From Terana coerulea (Eukaryota > Basidiomycota > Agaricomycetes > Polyporales > Phanerochaetaceae): DNA of 64,000 nt. Shown one piece after another: positions 46,434-56,574 of the stretch (within the stretch, counting starts at the first letter, position 1; each line of letters begins with the position of its first letter). Below the pieces are notes generated by a model. It was given only the letters and a program-made list of their open reading frames with translations. It was not told the origin of the DNA and made no database searches. The stretch spans positions 1 through 64,000 of the forward strand of contig JAKOGH010000296.1 of assembly GCA_024811115.1 (NCBI GenBank). The letters are read 5' to 3'. A program made the translations under genes and the position numbers.

Positions 46434-46802
46434 TCTAGTGAAGCCCGAGTGGCCATAGCATCTCCTCAAGCTTTTGTCTCTGACCGTCACCTGCAGCTCA
46501 AGGCCACGCTCCTCTATACGTACTACACATTGCTGTAGCATAATTAAGATGTGAGTGATATACCTGGGTCGGTTTGGTAGGCCATTGACATTGCCAGCAC
46601 CGACAGTGGTCGCGTACAACGCCACTCAACTCGTTCTCTCGCTTTCTTAGCGTCCTCAACTTTACAAGGCCAAGGTGACGTTTCGGATTGTAGAAGATAT
46701 GGTAAGTTCTCAACGTGCCTGTCTGTCTAGCGGTTTCGCAGTGTAAATGAGGCAACCAAGAAGCTACAGGAACGCCCGAGCCAGAGAACGCGGATCCGGG
46801 CC

Positions 46803-48701
46803 GTGCATGCTGCGAATGTCCCCCAGACAAATCACACGCAATGCCGGTCTAAAATACAAGACATTTCCAAAGAAGCGTTGTCTATGGTCTTCAAGGCAGT
46901 AGCAGAAGAACTGCTAGAAAACGAATGGCGGCCATATAAGTGGATTACCCTCGCGCACGTTTGCAGAAGATGGCGCGAAGTCGCGCTCGCCATTTCAAGT
47001 CTGTGGTCGCACATCGTAATACCCATCAAGGCTCACCTTCTTGAGGTACTCCTAACCCGTTCGAAGCAAACTGCGCTTAGCGTGACCTGCCTCACCACTA
47101 TTTTCATATCCTTCCCTCGTTCATCCATGGCAGCACTATGAACGCTCTTCCATGTCGCGCGGGACAGGATCCAGCATCTGGAACTACGGCATATAAAGAA
47201 GACTCAATATTCACGCATTTTAGACATATTCGTCGATAGTGCTCCCCGACTGCGCTCCTTCAGCTTGGGTTTATGCCCGGGCGAAGAGTGGCACAATTTC
47301 CAAGAAACGGCCTCTATGGACCTATTTGCTCTCACTCGCATCGCACTGGAGTCAGCATGTTGAAAGTGGACAGACCTCAGGCGATGCACCTCCTTCACGT
47401 CCCTAACGGTCTCCGACTGGAGGCTTTCTTCACGACCAAAGCTGACCAAGGTCCATCGAGCGCTCGGAGGGATGACTCAACTCACATATCTCGAGCTTCG
47501 CCTCGCGTGGAATTGCTATCAGGAGGATGATTTTACGGAACAGGAGCAGAGAGAGGTGAGGGAGCACGTGGTACACCTTCCTCGACTCAACACCATTACT
47601 CTGGGCATCGATGCCCTGTATTGCTCCGTACTACTAGACGGCCTTTCGTTCCCGCCCGGCATTTCCTTAACGTTGGACATTGAGTATTGGGAATTCGAGC
47701 AGGAAGACGTCGGCTACACGCAATACCTTGAATCCATCGCCGCCAAAATCGTCCTTGACCCCGACCCGCTGAGATCGGTCGTACTCTTCTGCGACGACTT
47801 CCAGAAGATGGATATGTGGGCATGGACTTGCGTTCTACCGATTGTGAGCCATTACCCGAACGACCCACCCGAATTCTGCACATCACATGAGAAGTCAGAC
47901 GATGAAGACTCCTTCCTCCGTGTACTGGGTATGGACAAGAAGCCGAACTTACGCGTATACGCACACCGCTGTTGGCATGGACCTACGAGCTACAAGCCAT
48001 TCAGCATCTGCCTCTCGCGCATGTTTCTCATCTGTGACTCACCAAGATGATAAACGAATCCCTCTCTGACTCCGAGGACCTTGGCATCCTTGTCTCTCAT
48101 ATGGGGAATGTCACCGAGCTTCATGTGAACGGCTGGGATCTTTCGGGACTCTCGGAACTGCTCAAAGTCGAATCGTCTCTGGATGAGGACAAGCCGCTGC
48201 TGTTACCTAAAAATGCGCACACTCGTGCTAGAAGAGGTGCCGCCGCGTGGCCGGGATGTCAACGATCTCGAAGGGGAAAGGCCATGCTTGGACTATCTGA
48301 GAGGAGCATTGATAGCGCGGGCACGCCGAGGAGCGCTAATTCGACACTTGGTATACCAACGTCGTGACGACTGCTTCGCCAGGATTGTGGAGGAGGCTAT
48401 TGGCGATACCGTTGAGCGATTTGAAGTGGAAGTTCGCAGTGATCCTACAAACGAAGATGAAGTCGACCAAATGGCTGAACCTCAGCATTCTAAGGAGCTT
48501 GACTCGGATGAGTATTGGAACAATGGCTATGAGGAAGAAAGTGATTTGGAAGAGCGCGAAGAGGAAGACGGTATGGAAGTTGACGGGGAGGCAGATGGGC
48601 CGATACCCGAGCCGCTTCATATGAAGCAGTTCAAACAGTGGCTCGCGAGGGGGCCCGTGTATGATGTCTGGAATTATAGGCGTGATGTACGCGTCGATTA
48701 G
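46803..48701 (+). pseudogene. F-box / leucine-rich-like protein gene, frame broken several times
   Basis: The first block (46803-47120) has the F-box end ITLAHVCRRWREVALAISSLWSHIVIP. Collinear blocks follow in changing frames: LFHVARDRIQHLELRHIKK and SAPRLRSFSLGL (about 47147-47360), SFTSLTVSDWRLSSRPKLTK (about 47370-47470), then LTYLELRLAWNCYQEDDF to about 48000, and a last block (48183-48701) rich in Asp and Glu. The order and spacing are those of one basidiomycete F-box protein, but at least four frame changes without convincing introns are needed. Either a pseudogene or a region with several indel errors; the number of breaks makes decay more likely here than elsewhere in the window. Confidence 0.55.
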
Positions 48702-48798
48702 TATTGTCATGTCTCAGGATTTTACATGTTAGCCTAAATGATACACTTCCTATCTGTCAGCTGCTGGTAAACTTATCACATGGGTATACCTTCGCACC

Positions 48799-51700
48799 TC
48801 ATCGGTCCCTGACCTTTCTCCATCTTGTATCCCTTCGAGCAATAAGATATATTTCACCCCCGTCTTCACGATGCATCCATGCCCCAGCATTGTTCGGCTC
48901 CAGGTTTGTAACCTAAACACGGATGAGCTAATGCACCGCAAAGAAGCATATGGGGACCATACCACAAAGCGCTCCCCGACTCTAAAGTCCCCGGGTTTAC
49001 CATCTTCGCTGACGTACGCTGTCAGGACGTCCCATACAGTCACCTGTGCCTTGAGCTGCTTAGGTCGTTTCCGGGTCTCCGAGTCTTCCACAACTAACAC
49101 ACGAAAGTTGCGGACTTCTCGAGGCGGATAGGCAGTCTTTCGTGCAAGGCCGCCAAAAGGTGTAAGTTAAGAAGCTGCACGAGCCAAATGAGTGCCATAC
49201 CTCGAGTTCCTTTTGTATCTCTTCGCCAATGGTCTCCCTATCTTTCACTAGCTTTTCTCGTACTGCGCGAGCAAGCCACCCAGCCTCCTTCTTACTCGTG
49301 CGCTTGATGATATCATGTGGGCTCTCGTCGGCGCCAGGAGCGATGCAGGACTCTTCCAAGCTGGATAACAAGTCGTCAACGGTGTCCGGAGGTGATTCTG
49401 ATATCACCCCACGCAAAGACAACATAAGCAACAATAATGTCATGGGTGTGTCGACTCGTACGTACCGTGATCACGAGGTCTGAAGTCCGCACCAGCTCGG
49501 ATTTCCAACCTATCCGCGTAACTCTCCATCTCTCTGATGATGTTCTCTATCTTTATACGGATTTCCTGCGCTTTGATATCTCGTTTGTTCTGATCATGAC
49601 TATCAGCCAACATGTGAGACCATGGGTTTAAAGAGAGAACCAACATTCCAAATATCTTGCGCCTGGGCTTCCTCAGGCTCTTTCATCGGCGAGGACCACT
49701 CGCGGTTACCTTCCGGTGTGGGGTAAGACTCAATATATGCTATAGGGAAAGTCTACAAGAGTTGAATCAGCATCGAAAGTATAACAATACCCATGGTATA
49801 CACACCTTAACAACCCTGACATCCGCAACGGGCACCAACCCTCCATCGCTGGTCAAGCTCGCCAACGTGGCAATGAAGGGTTCAGCTTGGAAGCCAAGCT
49901 TGGCGTGCCATGGCGCAAGATGGCATCCGTTGCCAGAGAGCTTCAAAGCGAATGTGGAGTTAACCGAAACGCCCGCCAAGGGGTTCTCAAGCAGTTCGAT
50001 TGGATCGGCGCGATAGTTAACCAACTGTAACAATGCTAATGAGCATCGTAGTTCGTATAAACATGTATGAAAAAATATACCCGTGTGCCGACGACGCCAA
50101 CCTTCATGCCTACACGTAAGGCACCTCTGCGTATCGCTCGATGTATTGCCTCATCCACCTGGATTCGCACACGGTACCATCCATCCGAGGCCTCTACCTC
50201 GGGGGCGGGCGTCATAGGGTCTCCATTCTTCCCATTGGTTGATTTGCCGCTCGTCGAGTGAGGCTGAGCCTTCTCCTCTTCTGTTCCGGTGGAAGGTGGT
50301 GAAGGGTACTCGACGCGAGATACGCATAATACCATAGGTAAGCCCGCTGGCTTATCCTGCGCTGCGATTAGACGCATTGGAGGGCGTACCCCAGAGTTTA
50401 ACTCCCGTTCATATCTTCGGGATTGCGCGCATATAGTCAACAACATAGCAAATTTCGACGTCTTCACATATAGAGGCTCACCGATAGAGCAGCTGTCGCA
50501 CGACCTCCTGCCAAGACCATCTCTTCTTGCTGTCGTCCGCCTCTTTCTCAGGCTCTAACGCCGCCATGGCCGCGAGTTTCCATAGGATCATGCCCCACGC
50601 GTTCTTGACCCAGTCCGATGTTGCGAGCTTGCAGCCTCTTCTTTGCAATTCATCATAGGCCTCGTCTACACCAAGAACTTTTCGTGGTTCGGATGAAGCA
50701 GATTGGGAGCTTGTAGATGGATTGCCTGGATCCAGAAGCTCTCCGTAGAAGCAGTAATACATCGCAGTGTCAGGCGTAATTTGTGCCAGGCTAATTGGGT
50801 CGCTGCAGTAAAACGAATGAGTTATGGTTCAGGCTGACAACGATCAAAGGGCGCACAGGCCATGTGATTCTAATTCCTCCTGTGCGTAGGCTTGTGGAAG
50901 TAGGCCAGATGATGCAAGTGTCATGCGATCTGCAGGAGGAGCTAAATTCACGCATATAATCAGCTATGTGACCGCCTGTAGTGCGTTTGCCACTTACAGA
51001 GGTCAAAGAACACCGCTCTTCCTTTTCCTTTGTCCCTCTTGGCCGGGGACGACTGACCAACCACGATGGCATTCCTCTCCGGCTGTCTTGCAGCAACTTG
51101 ACTGGCCTCCAACTGCACTCTTCCTGGTTCACTCCGGCTTCATCCCAGACTTAAAGGGCGTTGCGAACGACGGTTTCTTGAGTGGGGTAACACCGGGTCC
51201 CCTTCGCGGCGTAATGCCCAACGCTTTCCTCGTGGGTGACGTTAGCGCCGCGACAGGGCGAGCGAGTGTGGATGGAAATGTCGCTTTGAGAGGCGTGCTG
51301 AATTGTGTGGATGCCTTCCCAAAGCTAAACGCCAGAACACGGTTTGGATTTAGCGGTGATGCGACATATAATGAAGATCCGGCTGTTCGACTGGGACCTG
51401 CAGCAGATGGGTTGAGCAGCGGCGACTTGAACGGCTTGCGGTTTGCCTGAGGGCTGCTAGCTGTTGGTGCGGGACGCTTGAAGGGCGTTGGTGTATCGGG
51501 TGCCTCTGGTTGAGAGAAAGGTTGGGAGGCGGACCCGTCTTCCACAGCTCCTAGCACCACACGTCCGAAGCCGGAATAGGTAGAAGACGGCCCTTGTGAG
51601 GCAGAGTCACCGATATCTCTGGTCTCAGAAACTGGCGGCTCGTCGACGTCCGCTTCGATTTCCGCTTCCCATTGCTTCATTCGCTCAGCAGCTCTTGCAA

Positions 51701-52710
51701 GCGCCTCTGTCGAAGGCATAGACCAAGACGCTTTCTTGTCATTGGTAGGGTTCAGGAGACTCGCTCCCGTCTGGAATCCCACGAAAGCAGGAGGTTTCTC
51801 GTGGTGTTCGGTGGACATAGCGTCCTCTTGCCCCTCACTGTCATTGTTCTCGTCCCTAGATGAAGCTTGAGGTAGATCTGTGGCAGCTGCGAGCCCAGCA
51901 AGTACGACCTGCGCAGAATTTGAAGAAGGCATCTCTTGGTTATCCATTGGCTGCTTACTGACGTTTCTCGCCGATTGAAACCCCAGCAGTGCACCGGGTG
52001 GTGGCGCGGCAGTGAGCCAATCGTCCCCGCCATCATCATCCTTAGGCTCCTCTGGTGGCACTCCTACCAAATCTTTCGCGGATTTGAACATGAGACCTCC
52101 AGAAGGTACGTCGGTCGATTGAAACCAGGCCGAAAGGTCTTCATCTCGTTCAATGGGTCCGTCTGGAGATGATGACGGTAGATCAAAAATATCATTTGCG
52201 CTGGTAGAGCCTAAAGGCACAATTGATTTTTCCTTGGCCGGCTCCCGCCCTGCCTGAAACGCAGGTGCGGCCGCAGATGTGTTCGCTGTGTCTGCGCGGG
52301 CCAACTGCGAAGAATCTGCGTGAAAAGGTGAATATATGCCTTCATATAAGCCTTCGCATCTGTACTGATGCTCACTAATCAGATTTTCGGAGTGATCTTC
52401 GTCTGTGGCAAGGCCTAGGGCGGCAGCTATGGCATGACTACGTCTCCGCTTGGCATGTTCGGACAGCAATTGCGACGGTCTTGGAGGTGATACCTGGGTC
52501 TGAGATAACTTTTCATCGAGAAAGTCAAAAGCTTCCACTTCTTCTTGGTTGAGATGGTCGACCTGCTCGTCATATGTAGGTGAAGACAGCCTTTGCCTCT
52601 TTCTCGGGGAACTGTAAGACTCAGGATCTGAATCGTCTGCGAACGATGGTGACAAGTGATTAACACAAGCAAGATATACAGCACAATATCCGCACACCTT
52701 CGCTCTGCAT
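48799..52710 (-). CDS. BRH2: BRCA2/Brh2 orthologue, recombination mediator
   Basis: Eleven exons on the minus strand: 52710-52698, 52636-50998, 50941-50857, 50802-50482, 50414-50081, 50024-49806, 49752-49645, 49589-49466, 49397-49201, 49136-48963, 48912-48799; about 1108 residues. It should load Rad51 on single-stranded DNA, with DSS1 as partner. The N-terminal half is low in structure and has BRC-like cores FKSAKDL, FQSARNV, FQTGASL and FQAGREP. After it come the BRCA2 helical domain (ADRMTLASSGLLPQAY), OB1 (ELQRRGCKLATSDWVKNAWG, LCVSRVEYPSP), OB2 (GVSVNSTFALKLSGNG, WHAKLGFQ, LVPVADVRVVKTFPIAY) and OB3 (VRNFRVLVVED, ERFVVTNLEPN). All junctions hold phase, but exon 2 is one base too long near 51131-51135 (GAGTGAACC), where EPGRVQLEASQVAARQPERN resumes one frame over. 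Confidence 0.9.
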
Positions 52711-52891
52711 GCGATCCCTGTTATACGCGCGCAAATAATTGGTTAGTAAACTTATCGAGTCAATGTGCGGTGGTCAGGAGCAGGGCGCAGTGGTAGCACT
52801 GGCGCTGACGCGAAACGCGCGTTAATACAGATCAGTCACGTGGACCGTGTTTGGCCTGATCTAGTAAGGCGCCCGGATCGAGATAGCTTTC

Positions 52892-52899
52892 CTACGAAG
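52892..52899 (+). repeat. Target-site duplication, left copy
   Basis: CTACGAAG directly before the left terminal repeat; the same eight bases follow the right terminal repeat at 53568-53575. Confidence 0.85.
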
Positions 52900-53567
52900 T
52901 AGTGTTGCCGTGACCTGACTGGAAAGTCGCAAGTCATCAAAGTCAAGTCACACCGCAGTCAAGTCACGTCAATTCATTAGCTGATGCGTCGGCTTGACTC
53001 GGCTTCGACTTGACTTGTGACTGCAGTCACGACTGCATCCCGAATTGGAAGGTACTGGTCACCCTTAGCGCAAATCGTGCTTTACGGCCCTTAAACGAGA
53101 TAAAATACTCACTGGGCCTATTTGACATCATTTTCATGCCTCTGTCATTTATTATATACCCTTTGCCGCCGCGAGAGCGTGCAACAAGTGAGACTGCGAA
53201 CGTCAGCTTTAGGCGCCCACGGGAGCTGGTGCGCGGATCAGCATTATTAGCGCCGCACGTTGATGGAGAAGCCGGTGCCATCTCCGACGTTTGCAGTCGA
53301 ATTTCACGTCCCTGCAGCCATACTATGTAGGTAGAGATACTAGGATACGCCATGTATAATCCATAGAGCATGCACACACCCCGAAAATATGGGTATATGG
53401 CTCAGAGGCTGCGGAACTCACTCTGAAGTCTGTCGGGGACTGACTGAAGTCGACTGAAGTTGCAGTCAAGTTGATCGGGAACGACTTGACTTCACTTGAC
53501 TGTCCCAAAAGGATCAGTCATCAAAAGTCAAGTCACAGTCAATTCAATTCAAGTCACGGCAACACTA
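52900..53567. mobile_element. Non-autonomous hAT-type element (MITE), 668 bp
   Basis: The two ends are inverted copies of TAGTGTTGCCGTGAC (15 identical bases, about 19 with one mismatch). An exact 8-bp duplication, CTACGAAG, flanks the element. Eight-base duplications and ends beginning TAGNG are marks of the hAT superfamily. Both subterminal regions are packed with copies, in both orientations, of AGTCAAGTCA or its complement, as in hAT elements where such motifs bind the transposase. No transposase frame is present, so it would need a partner elsewhere. The perfect duplication suggests recent insertion. Confidence 0.85.
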
Positions 53568-53575
53568 CTACGAAG
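53568..53575 (+). repeat. Target-site duplication, right copy
   Basis: CTACGAAG, identical to 52892-52899. Confidence 0.85.
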
Positions 53576-53583
53576 AATAGTCG

Positions 53584-53973
53584 TAAGCAATTCTAAATTG
53601 GAATCGTTTGTTGAAATCCTGAAGGACAGGAAAAAGGCGGGAAAACGGTGTCGAGCTGATGGTGGCTGCAAGCGCCGGTCGGCGCACATGCGGTCGAGGA
53701 AGAAGCGCTGAGGGTTAACAACAGTAAAGCAGAGCTTTAAATCCTTCTTGAGGTCGCTGAAATACAGAAAATTTCAGAATATGCCTCCGAACAGCTTTCC
53801 GCATTGGAATCCCAGCAAAGTATCATTCAGTGTGGGGACTACAGCTGTCCGTTCAGGAGAACTGGAGAGCCACCACGCCGGTACGGAATGATGGCATCGC
53901 CGCCACCACCACTTGCCGTGAGTATGCCGTGTTTTCAGGATTTCAACAAACGATTCCAATCCAGAATTGCTTA
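53584..53973. mobile_element. Second inverted-repeat element, about 390 bp
   Basis: The 40 bases 53584-53623 (TAAGCAATTCTAAATTGGAA onward) recur as an inverted copy at 53934-53973 with about three mismatches, separated by about 310 bases. This is the structure of a small foldback or MITE-like element. It starts 8 bases after the hAT-type insertion. I see no coding capacity and no clear target duplication, so its class is open. Confidence 0.55.
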
Positions 53974-54812
53974 TGTCTAATGACTGGCCGCAGCTGGCTG
54001 TTCGTTTCGAAATGAACGGCCATTGGCTTGAGTTCCAATGTATCGCCTTTCTCCGCTGAGACTTTGAAAGATTTTTTAACTGCTGCATACACTTTTGGTA
54101 TACTTAACGAGTTAATCCATTAAATCTCAGGCGGTAACTCGAAGTACGACCGTGCGAAGGACGTAAAAAACACGCGGGGACCTCAAAACGTGGGGGAAAC
54201 ACTCTGATGGCAGGCTAACTACAGCCTGCGTAACTCATAGATGAGCGATGTGCACAGGTTCTGTAAGAAGGGATGCAAGGCGTCTTGATGCGAACGAATG
54301 TTCAAAGTTCAATGTCAAGTCATGGGAAAAACTGGAGCGGGTAGCCACCCCAACCGCGCACGATGGGTGATTGGAAGGACTTCTGAGCTACTACTGTTCA
54401 GTTTCTTCAGTATGATGCCCAGTCCTTTAGTTAGGCACGCTGGCTTTCATTTCGGCGCTATTCAGCGGGCGGTAGTTGTACCTGTGCTTCACGGGCTTTT
54501 TTAATACCGTGGGCGGATCAGCGGCGCTTTACATACACTGTCATTACGTCGGGATGCAGTACGTCTGAACGTTAACGTACTCATGCTGTACATTGGCAAC
54601 GTTCCCGTCTGTTCCAGTGCAAGCAGATTCACAGGAGGCAGTACATTCAGACCGCGGCAAATTCCGACGCGCATATATGACACCGATCATCATGCGCAAC
54701 TGCCAACACACTCACCGGCACCCACAACACCTCATCTCGCCGTCTCTCAACCCACCTCTCTTTCGTCCGTTACTCATCAGCCGCATTTAATTCCTCTTTT
54801 CACGACACGCAC
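53974..54812. other. Intergenic, upstream of UAP1
   Basis: No gene seen. It may include further worn repeat sequence next to the two elements; the last 200 bases are the UAP1 promoter and leader, rich in CCACC/CAACC pyrimidine stretches. Confidence 0.4.
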
Positions 54813-56330
54813 ATGGCTATCGAGACTCTTCGTCAACGCTATGAGGCTGCAGGCCAAGGTCATGTCTTCCAGTTCTGGCCCCAACTTTCAGAAACGGAGC
54901 GCAAGCAGCTGCAAGCCCAGCTCGAAGCCCTCGACATTGAACGCGTCAACCGCGTGTACAAAAAGGCTGTAGGGTCGGAGAAGGAGGCTGCTGGGGCCGG
55001 CCAGGATGTCATCGAGCCTCTGCCGGAGGACGCTACAGACAAAGTTATTGGGCGCGAGGAGGATGAGAAGCGGTGGAACAGCATAGGTCTCAAGGCTGTG
55101 GCCAACGGCGAGGTTGGTGTCCTTCTCATGGCCGGCGGTCAGGGAACGAGGCTGGGGAGCAGCGCACCCAAGGGTTGCTATGACATAGGGCTCCCTTCCC
55201 ACAAGTCGCTGTTCCAGTACCAGGCCGAGCGTATCGCCCGTCTCCAGAAGATCGCCGCTGCAGAGAGCAAGGGAACCGAGGTTGTCATTCCCTGGTACGT
55301 CATGACCAGCGGTCCGACTAGACCAGAGACGGAAACATTCTTCAAGAAGCACAACTACTTCGGGCTGAGTCCCAGGAACGTCGTCTTCTTTGAGCAGGGT
55401 GCGTGAGTTAATCTCCAGCATTGAATTGGAACTGACAGTCTCGCGGTAGGCACGCTACCCTGTCTTACTATGGACGGCAAGGTGATCCTAGAGACTACCT
55501 CGAAGATCGGCGTCGCGCCTGACGGCAACGGTGGACTTTATGCAGCCCTTCGCCAGCCACTCTCTTCCGCCGACAAATCGCTGACTGTCCTCACCGACCT
55601 CGAGCGTCGCAAGGTCCGTTATGTGCACGCTTACTGCGTCGACAACTGCCTCGTCAAGGTCGCCGACCCCGTCTTCCTGGGCTACTGCATCGAGAAGCAG
55701 GCCGACTGCGCCGCCAAGGTGGTGCCTAAGGCGTACCCCACCGAATCCGTCGGCGTCGTCGCGCGCCGCGGCAACAAGTTCAGCGTCGTCGAGTACTCCG
55801 AGATCTCTCAAGAGCAGGCAGAGCGCCGCGACGCGCACGGTGGGCTCGCATTCCGCGCCGGCAACATCGTAAACCACTTCTACACGACCGACTTTCTGAA
55901 AGAAGTCGAGTCGTTCGAGGAGGAACTCGCGTTCCACATCGCGCGCAAGAAAATCCCGTTCGTCGACGAGGCCGGCAAGACGGTCAAGCCCGCGAAGCCG
56001 AACGGCATGAAGCTCGAGATGTTCGTCTTTGACGTCTTCCCGTTCACGAAGCGCTTCGCCGTCCTCGAGGTCGCGCGTAATGAGGAGTTCAGCCCGCTGA
56101 AGAATGCGTCTGGCACAGGCTCGGACGACCCCGAGACCAGCCGCCGCGATTTGCTGGCGCAGCAGAAGCGCTTCCTCGAGCGTGCGGGCGCAAAGGTCGC
56201 GGAGGGTGTGGAGATCGAGCTCTCCCCACTTGTCAGCTACGCTGGCGAGGGTCTCGAGTCGCTCAAGGGCAAGACGTTTACCCGCTCTGGCCTGGTTGAA
56301 TCCTTGGAGGAACTCGACGCGCTGCTCTGA
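54813..56330 (+). CDS. UAP1: UDP-N-acetylglucosamine pyrophosphorylase
   Basis: Two exons, 54813-55398 and 55450-56330; 488 residues in phase. The enzyme makes UDP-GlcNAc from GlcNAc-1-phosphate and UTP, the last step toward the donor for chitin and N-glycans. Seen: an N-terminal helical part, the nucleotide-binding signature MAGGQGTRLGSSAPKG (residues about 107-122), the MTSGPTRPET segment, the GNGGLYAALR motif, VDNCLVKVADPVFLGYC, and the late KLEMFVFDVFPF segment. Length and order are normal. The long antisense frame over exon 2 results from strong codon bias (GC-rich third positions) and is not a gene. Confidence 0.95.
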
Positions 56331-56574
56331 ACATTGAAACTTTGTAATTTTACCCATGGACTTTGCATCACACCATCCATGCAGCTGAAGGACTAATACC
56401 CTAGTAATACTTGGACGCTGTGATACCGGGATTGTAATTGTCGCTGGGACTTTCGACGAAACGGACACCAATTGATTCAACTCAAGTTTAGTTGCTTTGC
56501 GCATACGTGTCTTAGCCGAATATGAGAGATGCAGTAGAATTGATAAGTAGGGCATATAAACAAATCTACCCAAA

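Noticed and set aside
52900..53567. A CRISPR-like array suggested by the many AGTCAAGTCA repeats
   Set aside because: Repeats are short, irregularly spaced and in both orientations; the inverted ends and 8-bp duplication show a transposable element in a eukaryotic genome.
55488..56573. 361-codon open frame on the minus strand
   Set aside because: It lies antisense to exon 2 of UAP1 and comes from GC-rich third positions; its product is Arg/Leu/Asp/Glu-biased with no domain.
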